Below the pieces are notes generated by a model, which worked only from the letters and a program-made list of their open reading frames with translations, was not told the origin of the DNA and did no database searches. From Asticcacaulis aquaticus (GTDB lineage: Bacteria; Pseudomonadota; Alphaproteobacteria; Caulobacterales; Caulobacteraceae), in NCBI RefSeq assembly GCF_028550415.1, contig NZ_JAQQKX010000004.1, positions 186,001 through 250,000 on the forward strand: a stretch of DNA of 64,000 nt, written 5' to 3'. Shown piece after piece: positions 46,164 to 55,595 of the stretch. Both the position numbers and the translations under genes were made by a program. Numbering within the stretch: the stretch's first letter is position 1; every line of letters begins with the position of its first letter.

Positions 46164-46616
46164 ATGAAGCATATTCACCAAATACGCGAATTCGACCCTC
46201 GTTTGGTGGAAATCCACGCCCAAAGCTTCGATTTTGGCTGGAAAGATTCCGAGTTTTTGGAATATTTGAGCAAGCCCCACCATGTTTTGTGGGGTTTATA
46301 TACCGAAAATAACCTGCAAGCATTTGTTTTATCAGCTGAAATCGCCGACGAAGCTGAAATCTTGACCATCGCTACCGATCCCGCTGCACGTCGTCAGGGC
46401 CATGCGCAGGCCCTATTGGAACACCTTTTAGGGCATCTGAAACTCAAGGGCACGCGTAGTCTGTTCCTTGAGGTGGCGCTCGATAACCCTGCTGCCATCG
46501 CCTTTTACGAAGGCCTGAATTTTCAGACGGTCGGCAAGCGCAAGGCCTATTACAGCCGCCGCAACGGTCCGCCGGTCGATGCGCGCATCTTGAGCCTTGC
46601 GATTCATGGGAACTAA
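46164..46616 (+). CDS. rimI: Ribosomal-protein-alanine N-acetyltransferase (GNAT)
   Basis: A 150-residue GNAT enzyme. ILTIATDPAARRQGHAQALLEHLL is the acetyl-CoA-binding motif A; LEVALDNPAAIAFYEGLNFQ and GKRKAYYSR complete the RimI pattern. It acetylates N-termini, classically of S18. Position after tsaB supports RimI over other GNATs. The N-terminal third is AT-rich relative to the rest. Confidence 0.88.
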   Translation: MKHIHQIREFDPRLVEIHAQSFDFGWKDSEFLEYLSKPHHVLWGLYTENNLQAFVLSAEIADEAEILTIATDPAARRQGHAQALLEHLLGHLKLKGTRSLFLEVALDNPAAIAFYEGLNFQTVGKRKAYYSRRNGPPVDARILSLAIHGN

Positions 46617-46625
46617 GTTTTTGTC

Positions 46626-46672
46626 GCGCATTTGAGTCCTAAAACCGTTGGACACTTTTCGGAATGCGCTCT
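46626..46672 (+). repeat. Family-4 leader element upstream of fur
   Basis: GCGCATTTGAGTCCTAAAACCGTTGGACACTTTTCGGAATGCGCTC in outline, closely matching the ftsK copy at both arms and in the same orientation. It ends 47 bp before the fur start. Confidence 0.78.
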
Positions 46673-46719
46673 AATTGAAAACCATGCGACGTGCCGTCGC
46701 AGCAGAACGGGAGGGCCGC

Positions 46720-47133
46720 ATGGACCGGATTGAACAGCAGTGCATCGAAAAAGGCATGCGCATGACCGATCAGCGTCGCGTCGTGGCCCGCGTCCTGTCG
46801 CAGGCGACCGACCATCCGGACGTCGAGGAACTGTACCGCCGCGCGGCGGCCGTTGATCCCCACATCTCTCTTGCGACCGTCTATCGTACCGTGCGCCTGT
46901 TCGAAGAGGCCGGCGTCGTCGAACGCCACGATTTCGGCGATGGCCGTTCGCGCTACGAACAGGCCGGCGACGACCACCACGATCACCTGATCAATATCAA
47001 GACCGGTCAGGTCATCGAATTTTTCGACGAAGAGATCGAAGCTTTGAAAACCGCCCTGGCCGAGAAGCTGGGCTTCAAGCTGGTCGGGCACAAGCTCGAA
47101 CTCTACGGCGTCCCGCTCGACGACGAGAAGTAA
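46720..47133 (+). CDS. fur: Ferric uptake regulator Fur
   Basis: A 137-residue Fur protein. DQRRVVARVLSQATDHPDVEELYRRA and ISLATVYRTVRLFEEAGVV form the winged helix; DDHHDHLINIKTGQVIEF is the metal-binding hinge. It lacks the Cys-X2-Cys zinc site of E. coli Fur, common in alphaproteobacterial Fur. It represses iron uptake or controls iron use. GGGAGG five bases ahead of the ATG at 46720 decides the start; the reading from 46675 has no ribosome-binding site. Confidence 0.92.
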   Translation: MDRIEQQCIEKGMRMTDQRRVVARVLSQATDHPDVEELYRRAAAVDPHISLATVYRTVRLFEEAGVVERHDFGDGRSRYEQAGDDHHDHLINIKTGQVIEFFDEEIEALKTALAEKLGFKLVGHKLELYGVPLDDEK

Positions 47134-48057
47134 CTATTTACACAGCTCTTTGACGTTCGCCGTCGGCGCGGGTTTGATCACCTCGTCGATGGCTATGCCT
47201 TTACGCTTCGCCGCGCGCTCCATCATCGGACCATTGCCACGCAAAGGATCCGCCTCTCGGTAGGCCGCATCCGACTGGGCCTGAGACAAGGTCACATAGC
47301 GCGCCCCGGCGGCATCCAGCTTTTGCATGACCACCGGCATCGTATGGGCGCTCCAGCCGCCCAGATGCGTCAGCAGAACCTGCGGGATCATCCGGCCATA
47401 GACCTTTTGCGACAAGGCTTTCATCCGCACGATACCGTCATCGACCTGTTTGAAGTACTGAACTTCCATCGCCTTTATCGTCGCCGTATCACCCTTGGCC
47501 AGACAGCGGGCATAGGCGTCGGTATAGGCGAAGTCGTCGAAACTCACCGTTACCTCGGCGATCGCATAGCCGTGCTCGGACAACCATGCCATCGCCCCGG
47601 CGCGGCGGGCCGGGTCATTGGCCGTGGCATTCAGGAACGGAAAGCGCAGCACCTTCCACGTCCAGCCATCCATGCGTTTGGCGACTTCGGGCTCACCGGC
47701 TTCGAGATCGGCCAGCCACGCCGCCAGAGACGGGGCTTTCGCCAGCCCCATATGGGTAAGGGTGTGGTTACCCAGCGGATAGTCGGCATTGCGCCACAGG
47801 TCGAGTACGACGCCGCTGCCGGGCTCCGTCGTCATCTTCGACGGATTGGCGAAACCGTAGGCTTCGGGCACCTTGTTCGCCTTGAGCGTCGCCAGATAGG
47901 ACGATGCGATACCGTCGCGCGTCATGCCCTTGGGCAAGGGGCCGTGGGCGGGCAGGTCATCGACCGTAATCGCGATATCGAAGCGTTCGGCGGCGGCCGT
48001 CCCGGACGCCAGCATGGCCAGCACACACGCCGTAGCGGTCAGGTGTTTCAAAGTCAT
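47134..48057 (-). CDS. Secreted polysaccharide deacetylase-family protein
   Basis: About 307 residues with a signal peptide ([23 protein letters not shown]). The NodB-type fold shows [14 protein letters not shown] (catalytic Asp pair), [11 protein letters not shown] (metal His) and [12 protein letters not shown]. It should deacetylate a glycan or related amide in the periplasm; the substrate is unknown. It is convergent with fur, the stop codons abutting, and divergent from miaB. Confidence 0.87.
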   Translation of the reverse strand: MTLKHLTATACVLAMLASGTAAAERFDIAITVDDLPAHGPLPKGMTRDGIASSYLATLKANKVPEAYGFANPSKMTTEPGSGVVLDLWRNADYPLGNHTLTHMGLAKAPSLAAWLADLEAGEPEVAKRMDGWTWKVLRFPFLNATANDPARRAGAMAWLSEHGYAIAEVTVSFDDFAYTDAYARCLAKGDTATIKAMEVQYFKQVDDGIVRMKALSQKVYGRMIPQVLLTHLGGWSAHTMPVVMQKLDAAGARYVTLSQAQSDAAYREADPLRGNGPMMERAAKRKGIAIDEVIKPAPTANVKELCK

Positions 48058-48208
48058 CGCGCAATCCCTGTGTTTTGTGCGCTCAGGGATATCATCGCGT
48101 TCGGCCACCGTCACCTATCGACCTTTGTCTATGCCCCATGCCTGTGCTTGTGGACAATTTCGGGTCCCGGCTCTTGAAAAAGCGAGGGCAAAACCTCATA
48201 AGCACCGC

Positions 48209-49594
48209 ATGAGTGAAACCGCATCCCCCGCCGCGCTGAAAAAGCTGCACATCAAAACCTATGGCTGTCAGATGAACGTCTATGACAGCGAGCGCATGGT
48301 CGATCTTCTGCGCCCGCTGGGCTATGCCGTATCCGATCAGGCCGATGGCGCGGACCTCGTCCTGCTCAATACCTGCCACATCCGCGAAAAGGCCGCCGAA
48401 AAGGTCTATTCCGAGATCGGTCGCCTGAAGGAACTGCGCGGCGAAAAGGAAGCCCGCGGCGAAGGCCGGATGACGATCGCTGTCGCCGGGTGCGTGGCGC
48501 AGGCCGAGGGGCAGGAGATCATGAATCGCGCCCCGGCGGTCGATCTGGTTATCGGGCCGCAAGCCTATCACCAGTTGCCGGAGCTGATCGCACGTACCAC
48601 CCGCGCCAAGGGCGAGCGCCTGAGTGCCGATTTCGCGCCGGAAGACAAGTTCGATGCCTTATCGAGCGAGCGACACGTCACCGGCGTGACGGCGTTTCTT
48701 ACCGTGCAGGAAGGCTGCGACAAGTTCTGCACCTTCTGTGTCGTGCCCTATACGCGTGGCGCCGAATGGTCGCGTCCGGTCGCCTCGATCGTCGAAGAGG
48801 CGCGGTCTCTGGCGTCAAAAGGCGTGCGCGAAGTCACCCTTCTGGGTCAGAACGTCAACGCCTTCAACGGCGACGACGGTACGGGTCAGGAATCGACCCT
48901 GCCGCGCCTGATGGAAGCCTTGTCGGAAATCCCCGGCCTCGACCGCATCCGCTACACGACCTCGCACCCCAATGACATGACCGACGAACTGATCCGCGCC
49001 CATGCGGACAATCCGAAGCTCATGCCGTACCTGCACCTGCCGGTGCAGTCAGGCTCCGACAAGATCCTGCGCGCCATGAACCGCAAGCATGGGCGTCAGG
49101 CCTATATCGACCTGATCGCGCGCATCAAGGCGGCCAATCCGCGTCTGGCCCTGTCGGGCGATTTCATCGTCGGCTTCCCGGGTGAGACGGACAAGGATTT
49201 CGAGGACACGATGGACCTGATCCGCACGGTCGGCTACGCCTCGGCCTTCTCGTTCAAATATTCCAAGCGCCCCGGCACCCCGGCCTCATCCATGCCGGGT
49301 CAGGTCGATGAGGCCGTGGCCGACGCCCGCCTCAAGGCGCTTCAGGCCCTGATCATCGAGCAGCAGCAGGCCTTCAAGGCCGAACTGGTCGGTCAGACCA
49401 TCGACGTCCTGTTCGAGAAACTGGGCCGTCATAACCAGCAGGCCATCGGCCGCTCGCCGTGGCTGCACTCGGTCTTCGCCGAAGACGCCGCCCACCTGAT
49501 CGGTCAGATCGTGCCGGTCAAGATTATCGGGCTGGGCAATAACTCGCTGATCGGCGAGTTGGAAAAGGTTTACGCCAAAGAAGAGCTGGCATGA
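48209..49594 (+). CDS. miaB: tRNA-2-methylthio-N6-dimethylallyladenosine synthase MiaB
   Basis: A 461-residue methylthiotransferase. Auxiliary cluster cysteines are in [16 protein letters not shown] and AVAGCVAQ; the radical-SAM cluster is [15 protein letters not shown]; the TRAM domain is at the C-terminus. It adds the methylthio group to i6A37 in tRNA. The Met at 48209 fits the family; the frame extends further upstream only by chance. It overlaps phoH by four bases, opening miaB-phoH-ybeY-corC-lnt. Confidence 0.95.
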   Translation: MSETASPAALKKLHIKTYGCQMNVYDSERMVDLLRPLGYAVSDQADGADLVLLNTCHIREKAAEKVYSEIGRLKELRGEKEARGEGRMTIAVAGCVAQAEGQEIMNRAPAVDLVIGPQAYHQLPELIARTTRAKGERLSADFAPEDKFDALSSERHVTGVTAFLTVQEGCDKFCTFCVVPYTRGAEWSRPVASIVEEARSLASKGVREVTLLGQNVNAFNGDDGTGQESTLPRLMEALSEIPGLDRIRYTTSHPNDMTDELIRAHADNPKLMPYLHLPVQSGSDKILRAMNRKHGRQAYIDLIARIKAANPRLALSGDFIVGFPGETDKDFEDTMDLIRTVGYASAFSFKYSKRPGTPASSMPGQVDEAVADARLKALQALIIEQQQAFKAELVGQTIDVLFEKLGRHNQQAIGRSPWLHSVFAEDAAHLIGQIVPVKIIGLGNNSLIGELEKVYAKEELA

Positions 49595-50550
49595 GCTTAG
49601 CCACGGACGACTTCATCGAACTGGACGAAGACAAGGTCCTGGCCTTGTCAGGCCCGTCGCAGCGTTATCTGGCGCTGATCGAGGGCGCGTACCACGTCCT
49701 GATCGAAACCCCCGGCGGCGGTTTTCAGGTGACGGGCAAGGTGCGCGACCGTCAGCGCGCCCACGTCATTATCAACGCCCTGTCGGAACTCTACGACGAA
49801 GGCGTCGATATCAGTGAGGTCGATGTCCGCACCCTGATCCAGAACCCGACGGGCAAATCCCCCGTCTGGGCCGACCATCATGGGCAATCGCACGTCATCG
49901 TCATGGGCCGTAAGGGCGCGATTGCACCGAAGACCGAAGGGCAGGCGGCCTATTACAAGGAACTGTTGCGCAACGACCTGACGTTTGGCCTCGGCCCGGC
50001 GGGCTCGGGCAAGACCTTCATGGCCGTGGCGCACGGCACGTCGCTGCTGCTCAAGGGCGCGGTGGATCGTCTGGTCATTACGCGTCCGGCGGTCGAGGCG
50101 GGTGAAAAGCTCGGCTTCCTGCCCGGCGACCTCAATGAGAAGGTTGATCCGTACCTGATGCCGATCTGGCAGGCGCTTGACGATATCTTAGGGGCCGACG
50201 GCCTCAAGCGCCGCCGCGAACGCAACGAGATCGAGGTCGCACCGCTGGCCTATATGCGCGGGCGGACGCTGAGCAATGCCTATGTCATTGTCGACGAAGC
50301 GCAGAACACGACGAAACAGCAGATGAAGATGGTCCTGACGCGCCTTGGCGAAGGCTCGAAGATGGTCGTCACCGGCGACCCGTCGCAGGTCGATCTGCCG
50401 CGGCCGTCGGACTCGGGTCTGGCGCATGCGGTCGGCCTGCTGCGCGATGTGAAGGGCGTCGGGATTTCGCGCCTGACCGCCGATGACGTGGTGCGTCACG
50501 AACTGGTCGCGCGGATCGTGCGCGCCTACGACAGTGAACAGAATGACTGA
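49591..50550 (+). CDS. PhoH-family ATPase
   Basis: A 319-residue PhoH-like protein; an N-terminal KH-like segment is followed by [15 protein letters not shown] (Walker A) near residue 135 and [24 protein letters not shown] (Walker B). Family members are thought to act in RNA metabolism with YbeY, and the ybeY gene follows with an eight-base overlap. Not to be confused with phosphate regulation despite its name. Confidence 0.93.
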   Translation: MSLATDDFIELDEDKVLALSGPSQRYLALIEGAYHVLIETPGGGFQVTGKVRDRQRAHVIINALSELYDEGVDISEVDVRTLIQNPTGKSPVWADHHGQSHVIVMGRKGAIAPKTEGQAAYYKELLRNDLTFGLGPAGSGKTFMAVAHGTSLLLKGAVDRLVITRPAVEAGEKLGFLPGDLNEKVDPYLMPIWQALDDILGADGLKRRRERNEIEVAPLAYMRGRTLSNAYVIVDEAQNTTKQQMKMVLTRLGEGSKMVVTGDPSQVDLPRPSDSGLAHAVGLLRDVKGVGISRLTADDVVRHELVARIVRAYDSEQND

Positions 50551-51016
50551 TTTCGCCCCCCTGATCGATATCGAAGTCGAGCACGACGACTGGACCGAAG
50601 TCCTGCCGGAGGTATCTGGCGTGGTGACCGGGGCCATCGAAGCCGCCTTTGCCCATCTGGGGGCGAAAGAGCAGCTCGATATCGTCGTCCTTCTGACCGA
50701 CGACGCGGAAATGAAGGCGCTCAACAAGGAGTTCCGTCAGAAGAACGCCCCGACCAACGTCCTGTCCTTTCCCGCGCCCGACATGATGCACCCGCATCTG
50801 GGCGACATCGCTTTCGGGTTCGAGACCTGCGTGCGCGAGGCGAAGGAACAGTCCAAGACGCTGAAAGACCATGTGGCGCACCTGAGTGTGCATGGGGCCT
50901 TGCATCTTCTGGGCTATGATCACCTGAACGACGCCGAAGCTGAGGAAATGGAAGACCTCGAACGGCAGATTTTGAAGGGCCTCGGCATCGCCGACCCATA
51001 CTTAAATATTGGATAA
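50543..51016 (+). CDS. ybeY: Endoribonuclease YbeY
   Basis: A 157-residue metalloprotein. HGALHLLGYDH near the C-terminus is the zinc-binding H-x3-H-x5-H motif, and FRQKNAPTNVLSFP is the central signature. YbeY processes 16S rRNA 3' ends and takes part in ribosome quality control. It overlaps phoH by eight bases and is followed at once by the corC-type gene. Confidence 0.95.
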   Translation: MTDFAPLIDIEVEHDDWTEVLPEVSGVVTGAIEAAFAHLGAKEQLDIVVLLTDDAEMKALNKEFRQKNAPTNVLSFPAPDMMHPHLGDIAFGFETCVREAKEQSKTLKDHVAHLSVHGALHLLGYDHLNDAEAEEMEDLERQILKGLGIADPYLNIG

Positions 51017-51913
51017 ATGCAAACCATGCCGGAGCCTGACAGTAGCAGCGACATAACCGCTGCGAAGCCAAAGAAAACCCTCCTCAACCTGTTCGGCCTG
51101 ATCGGGCCGTCCGAAGAGGACAAAGGCCTGAGTTTGCACGAGGAAAACCCCTCGACCGACCTCATCGACCATGCCCGCGCCTTTCAGAATCTGCGCGTGT
51201 CCGATGTCATGACGCCGCGCGTCGATATTATCGGCGTCGAGCTACAGGCCACGCTGGCCGAGCTGATCCGCGTCTGCATCGACAGTGAGCATTCGCGCCT
51301 GCCCATCTATCGCGAGACGCTTGATGATCCGGTGGGGCTGATCCACATCAAGGACTTGCTGAAAATTCTGGCGCCGGAAGAAGGGCGAGAGACACCCGAC
51401 TGGACTGAACCGGTTCTGTCGCGCATCCGCCGCGAATTGATTTACGTGCCGGGCTCGATGTCGGCGTCCGATTTGCTGCTCAAGATGCAGGTCGAGCGCT
51501 CGCACATGGCGCTGGTCATCGATGAATTCGGCGGTACGGACGGGCTGGTTACGCTCGAAGACCTGCTCGAAGCGGTGGTGGGTGATATCGCCGACGAATA
51601 CGACGACGAAGAGGCCGACGACTTGCACGAGATGCCCGACGGCACCCTTGAGGTCGGGGGGCGCGTCGAACTGAAAACGCTTGAAGAGCGTCTCGATCTG
51701 ACGCTTTATCCCGAAGACAGCGAGGAAGAGATAGACACGCTTGCGGGACTGGTCACGGTTCTGGCGGGCCGGATTCCTGAAATGGGTGAGATCATTCCTC
51801 ATGCCGAGGCCGGCATAGATATCGAAATTATCGATGCGGATGCGCGTCATATCCGGCGCTTGCGCCTGCATCGCCATAAGACGGACACTGTACAAACCAC
51901 GGACGAAGCCTGA
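51017..51913 (+). CDS. CBS-domain CorC/HlyC-family protein
   Basis: A 298-residue cytoplasmic protein: a leader of about 55 residues, two CBS domains (VSDVMTPRVDIIGVE and HSRLPIYRETLDDPVGLIHIKD), and a C-terminal CorC_HlyC domain (HMALVIDEFGGTDGLVTLEDLL). No membrane segment is seen, unlike the larger CNNM/YrkA proteins. It is linked to magnesium/cobalt homeostasis. The start at 51017 follows ybeY with no gap; a Met three codons later is possible. It overlaps lnt by one base. Confidence 0.9.
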   Translation: MQTMPEPDSSSDITAAKPKKTLLNLFGLIGPSEEDKGLSLHEENPSTDLIDHARAFQNLRVSDVMTPRVDIIGVELQATLAELIRVCIDSEHSRLPIYRETLDDPVGLIHIKDLLKILAPEEGRETPDWTEPVLSRIRRELIYVPGSMSASDLLLKMQVERSHMALVIDEFGGTDGLVTLEDLLEAVVGDIADEYDDEEADDLHEMPDGTLEVGGRVELKTLEERLDLTLYPEDSEEEIDTLAGLVTVLAGRIPEMGEIIPHAEAGIDIEIIDADARHIRRLRLHRHKTDTVQTTDEA

Positions 51914-53598
51914 TGAACCTGACGGAACGGAGCGCCCAAACGCTGAGCGTGTCGCTGGGACTTTACCGGCGCTTTGTGGGGCCCAAACGTCAGGCGGCGC
52001 TTATGGGATTGCTGATCGGGCTGGCCCAGCCGCCGTTCGGTTTCCTGCCGGGGCTTTTCGGCTACACGGTTCTGCTGTGGAGCCTCGATCAGGATCTTGG
52101 ACCGAAACCCCTGCGAAAAGCCTTCGCCATCGGCTGGTGGGCCGGTTTTGCCTATTTCCTGGTCGGCTGTTTCTGGGTCGCGGAGGCCTTTCTGGTCGAT
52201 GCCGAAAATCAGGGCTGGATGGCGCCGTTCGCGGTGACCCTGCTGCCGGCGGGGATCGCGCTCTTCTGGGGCGCGGCGTTCGCGCTGTATCGCCGTTTCC
52301 GGCCCGATCATGTGTTGCGCTGGCTGTTTTTTGTCGGCCTGTTCTGCGGCTTCGAGTGGTTGCGCGGCACGATCCTGACCGGATTTCCGTGGAACCCCGC
52401 CGGGGCGACGTGGAAAGCCGGATCGGCCCTGTCGCAGCTGGCGGCCCTGTTCGGGGTTTACGGCCTGAGCCTGGTGACCGTGGCGGTGTTTTCCAGCCTT
52501 GCGGTCACCGTTTGGGGGCAGGGATCGTTCCGCATGCGCTGGCGCGGACAGCTACCCGTCCTGACATCGGCGGCGATACTGTGCGCGGGCCTGATCTATG
52601 GCTCGGTCAGGCTGGCCACGACCTCGGTCGTCACGACCGATACCCTCGTGCGAATCGTCCAGCCGAATGTCGGTCAGCGGGCCAAGTGGACCGAAGGCGC
52701 GCTGATGCGCGTCCTTGACGGCTATGCCGCCATGACTCATGCACCCGTAAAACGCGAAATTTTACAATCAGAAACAAATAGTGATAACCCACCCTATCCC
52801 CGGATCGTGATCTGGCCCGAAGGGGCCCTGCCGGACTCAGCGGAAAACCTGCTTGACCCACAATCTGAAACTGCAAAAGTTTTCGGCGGGTTACTCAGGG
52901 AGGATCAAACGCTCCTGTGGGGGGCCTATCATCAGGATATAGATTCGCAAAAAGGCGTCGTGTGGCGAAATTCCCTGCTGTCGCTGCATCGTCATGCGGG
53001 TGAAACTCAGGTGCGCGTCGCCTATTCGAAATTCAAACTCGTGCCGTTCGGCGAGTTTTTACCCTTTGAAAAAACCCTGGAAAAAGTAGGCATCAAAGAA
53101 TTGGTACATGTCGGCGATGGATTCACCGCCGGGAAGCGTACACATTCAGTAGAAATCGACGATATACCGCGGTTCTTACCGCTCATCTGCTACGAAGGTC
53201 TGTTTCCGGCCCTGTCATCTGAAACCTTCAAGGGTACAGATGACACGCAAAGGCCACAATGGATCGTAAATATTTCCAATGATGCCTGGTTCGGTCCGAC
53301 AACCGGTCCGGTCCAGCATCTCAACCTGTCGAGTTATCGTGCTATCGAAGAAGGTTTACCTATGGTAAGATCAACCCCAACGGGTGTATCAGCCATGATC
53401 GACCCGTTAGGACGTATAATAAAGGGTTCAGATATTAACATCGGGGAAGCCGGTTTCCGCGATGTGCTTCTTCCGGCACCGGTAAAACTTACCCCCTATG
53501 CTTTCTCGCGATACGCGCACCTGTTCCTTGTGGGTCTTTTTTGCTTGATTCCGACCGCAATTGCGACTTTCGTAAGGGTTAGCAAAAGAAATCAATAA
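51913..53598 (+). CDS. lnt: Apolipoprotein N-acyltransferase
   Basis: A 561-residue inner-membrane enzyme with about six N-terminal membrane helices, a periplasmic nitrilase-like domain and one C-terminal helix. The catalytic triad is visible as Glu in WPEGALP, Lys in YSKFKLVPFGEF and Cys in CYEGLFP. It adds the third acyl chain to lipoproteins. Codon use turns AT-rich from about 52740 onward (frequent TTA, GTA, AGA, ATA), although the reading frame and motifs stay intact. Confidence 0.94.
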   Translation: MNLTERSAQTLSVSLGLYRRFVGPKRQAALMGLLIGLAQPPFGFLPGLFGYTVLLWSLDQDLGPKPLRKAFAIGWWAGFAYFLVGCFWVAEAFLVDAENQGWMAPFAVTLLPAGIALFWGAAFALYRRFRPDHVLRWLFFVGLFCGFEWLRGTILTGFPWNPAGATWKAGSALSQLAALFGVYGLSLVTVAVFSSLAVTVWGQGSFRMRWRGQLPVLTSAAILCAGLIYGSVRLATTSVVTTDTLVRIVQPNVGQRAKWTEGALMRVLDGYAAMTHAPVKREILQSETNSDNPPYPRIVIWPEGALPDSAENLLDPQSETAKVFGGLLREDQTLLWGAYHQDIDSQKGVVWRNSLLSLHRHAGETQVRVAYSKFKLVPFGEFLPFEKTLEKVGIKELVHVGDGFTAGKRTHSVEIDDIPRFLPLICYEGLFPALSSETFKGTDDTQRPQWIVNISNDAWFGPTTGPVQHLNLSSYRAIEEGLPMVRSTPTGVSAMIDPLGRIIKGSDINIGEAGFRDVLLPAPVKLTPYAFSRYAHLFLVGLFCLIPTAIATFVRVSKRNQ

Positions 53599-53701
53599 GG
53601 GAGCGCCTTGCCGCCGGTGTCCGGATCGGTGTCGAGGACAAAACCGAGAAATACCGAAGTTGCATTTCTGGCTTCGGAAACTTGTATAAAAAGAGGCAAA
53701 G

Positions 53702-54121
53702 TTGGACGATATCTCAAAAACGGACCGTAGTCCGAATCCGGTCGATTTACATGTAGGTGCCCGCGTAAGAATGCGTCGGAAATTTCTGGGGATGTCTCAG
53801 GAAGGTCTGGCGGAAACCATCGCCCTTACCTTTCAGCAGGTGCAGAAATACGAACGCGGCTCCAACCGCATCAGCGCCTCGAAGCTTTATGAAATCTCCC
53901 GCGCGCTCAAGGCCCCGGTGGCCTACTTCTTCGAAGGTTACGGCGAATCCGAGGCCATCGAAGGCTTTTCGGAGTCCGAGTCCGAGCAGTTCGTACACGG
54001 GTTCCTGATGACCACCGAAGGCATCGAACTGGCCGAAGCCTTCCCGCGCATCAAGAATGCCAAGCATCGCCGCCGCATTCTCGAACTGGTGCGGGCCCTG
54101 GCCGAAGACGACGACGCCTGA
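53702..54121 (+). CDS. XRE-family transcriptional regulator
   Basis: A 139-residue DNA-binding protein beginning with TTG. RVRMRRKFLGMSQEGLAETIALTFQQVQKYERGSNRISASKLYEIS is the helix-turn-helix region in outline. The start is set by AGAGG 53693-53697 and by the conserved NPVDLHVGARVR before the HTH; no ATG is available upstream. The last 50 residues form an acidic helical tail. It precedes metK in related alphaproteobacteria. Its targets are not known. Confidence 0.88.
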   Translation: MDDISKTDRSPNPVDLHVGARVRMRRKFLGMSQEGLAETIALTFQQVQKYERGSNRISASKLYEISRALKAPVAYFFEGYGESEAIEGFSESESEQFVHGFLMTTEGIELAEAFPRIKNAKHRRRILELVRALAEDDDA

Positions 54122-54151
54122 TCCCCCTTCAGGTTTCGTGATAGAAAGTCG

Positions 54152-54185
54152 AAAAGCCCTGTCAGGTGGACGGACAGGGCTTTTT
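54152..54185 (+). terminator. Intrinsic terminator after the XRE regulator gene
   Basis: AGCCCTGTC (54155-54163) pairs with GACAGGGCT (54173-54181), preceded by AAAA and followed by TTTTC. It isolates the metK leader from the upstream gene. Confidence 0.9.
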
Positions 54186-54224
54186 CGTGCCCGGAAATCA
54201 AAACGATGATCAAAACGACTTGAT

Positions 54225-54246
54225 CATATAAAGATATGTTTATATG
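54225..54246. promoter_or_regulatory. Near-palindromic operator upstream of metK
   Basis: CATATAAA and TTTATATG are exact inverted half-sites separated by the near-symmetric GATATG, giving 20 of 22 positions in symmetry. It lies 30 bp upstream of the metK start, in a promoter-sized gap after a terminator. A TGATCA pair nearby (54208-54226 region) adds more symmetry. The pattern is what one expects for an ArsR-type regulator of the SAM cycle, but this assignment is from memory and unproven. Confidence 0.55.
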
Positions 54247-54276
54247 AGTGGCGGGAACCGAAACCGGAGTACCCCC

Positions 54277-55449
54277 ATGCGTCCGTCCTATATCTTTACC
54301 TCCGAAAGTGTCTCCGAAGGCCACCCGGACAAGGTCGCCGATCGCATTTCCGACGTCGTGGTCGATGCCTTCCTGCGCGCCGATCCGGAAGCGCGGGTCG
54401 CCTGTGAGACTCTGGTCACGACCAACCGCATCGTTCTGGCCGGTGAAGTTCGCGCCGGTGACGATCAGATCAGCGACATCATCGACGGCCTCGAAGACAA
54501 GGTCCGCGCCGCGGTGAAGGATATCGGCTACGCGCAGAAGGGTTTCCACTGGAAGCTGGCCGACTATGCCTGCCACCTGCACGCCCAGTCCGCCGATATT
54601 GCACAGGGCGTCGACGCCGGTCATAATAAGGACGAAGGCGCGGGCGATCAGGGCATCATGTTCGGTTACGCCACGGACGAAACGGCGGAACTGACCTCGG
54701 CGCCGCTGCAGTGGTCGCACAACATCCTGCGCCGCCTGGCCGAAGCGCGTCATGCGGGCGAACACCGTCTTGAGCCCGACGCCAAGTCGCAGGTGACGGT
54801 GCAGTACGAAAACGGCGTCCCGAGTCGCATCCTCAAGGTGCTGGTTTCGCATCAGCATAAGGACGGCCTGAGCCCGAAGGATGTCGAAGCGATCATCAAG
54901 CCCTATGCCCTCGACGTCCTGCCGGAAGGCATGGTGACGCCGGAAACCGAATGGTACGTCAACCCGACCGGCAACTTCGTCATCGGCGGCCCGGACGGCG
55001 ATGCCGGCCTGACCGGTCGCAAGATCATCGTTGACACCTACGGCGGCGCGGCCCCGCACGGCGGCGGCGCGTTCTCGGGCAAGGACCCGACCAAGGTCGA
55101 CCGTTCGGCGGCCTACGCCCTGCGCTATCTGGCGAAAAACGTCGTCGCGGCGGGTCTGGCCAAGCGCTGCACGCTTCAGGTCTCCTACGCCATTGGCGTG
55201 TCGAAGCCGCTCAGCTTCTATGTCGACACGCATGGCACGGGTCAGGTTGACGAAGCGAAGCTGGAAGCGATCCTGCCGGAACTGATCGGTGGTCTGACGC
55301 CGCGCGGCATCCGCACGCATCTGGGTCTGAACAAGCCGATCTATGAGCGCACGACGGCCTATGGCCACTTCGGCCGTACGCCCGATGCCGACGGTGGTTT
55401 CTCGTGGGAACGCACCGATCTGGTTGACGCGCTGAAGGGTGCGTTTTAA
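54277..55449 (+). CDS. metK: S-adenosylmethionine synthase
   Basis: A 390-residue Met[15 protein letters not shown] near residue 12, [12 protein letters not shown] near residue 128, and [19 protein letters not shown] near residue 265. It makes SAM from methionine and ATP, supplying the many methyltransferases nearby, including TrmB encoded next. The start at [10 protein letters not shown] is supported by GGAG nine bases upstream; the frame to 54244 runs into the operator. Confidence 0.96.
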   Translation: MRPSYIFTSESVSEGHPDKVADRISDVVVDAFLRADPEARVACETLVTTNRIVLAGEVRAGDDQISDIIDGLEDKVRAAVKDIGYAQKGFHWKLADYACHLHAQSADIAQGVDAGHNKDEGAGDQGIMFGYATDETAELTSAPLQWSHNILRRLAEARHAGEHRLEPDAKSQVTVQYENGVPSRILKVLVSHQHKDGLSPKDVEAIIKPYALDVLPEGMVTPETEWYVNPTGNFVIGGPDGDAGLTGRKIIVDTYGGAAPHGGGAFSGKDPTKVDRSAAYALRYLAKNVVAAGLAKRCTLQVSYAIGVSKPLSFYVDTHGTGQVDEAKLEAILPELIGGLTPRGIRTHLGLNKPIYERTTAYGHFGRTPDADGGFSWERTDLVDALKGAF

Positions 55450-55470
55450 AGGGGCGGCTTATCCGTAAAA

Positions 55471-55590
55471 CCCCCTCTCCCTTGAGGGAGAGGGTTGGGG
55501 TGAGGGGGAACTGTCAGATATGAGCACGGTTCAACCATTCCCCCTCATCCGGCCCTGATGGGCCACCTTCTCCCTCAGGGAGAAGGAAGG
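55471..55590. repeat. Family-1 composite repeat between metK and trmB
   Basis: CCCTCTCCCTTGAGGGAGAGGG in outline with GGTGAGGGGGAAC on the left and the inverted CCCCCTCATCC with CTTCTCCCTCAGGGAGAAG on the right. It mirrors the copy at 3263-3424, including GTGAGGGGGAAC after the first hairpin. Confidence 0.8.
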
Positions 55591-55595
55591 TAAGC

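Noticed and set aside
48149-48157. DnaA-like box TGTGGACAA upstream of miaB
   Set aside because: One mismatch to consensus, isolated and far from the origin; too little to support a regulatory call.
53938-55368. 476-aa minus-strand open frame across metK and the XRE gene
   Set aside because: It runs through a terminator and the metK operator and resembles no family; metK is certain on the other strand.
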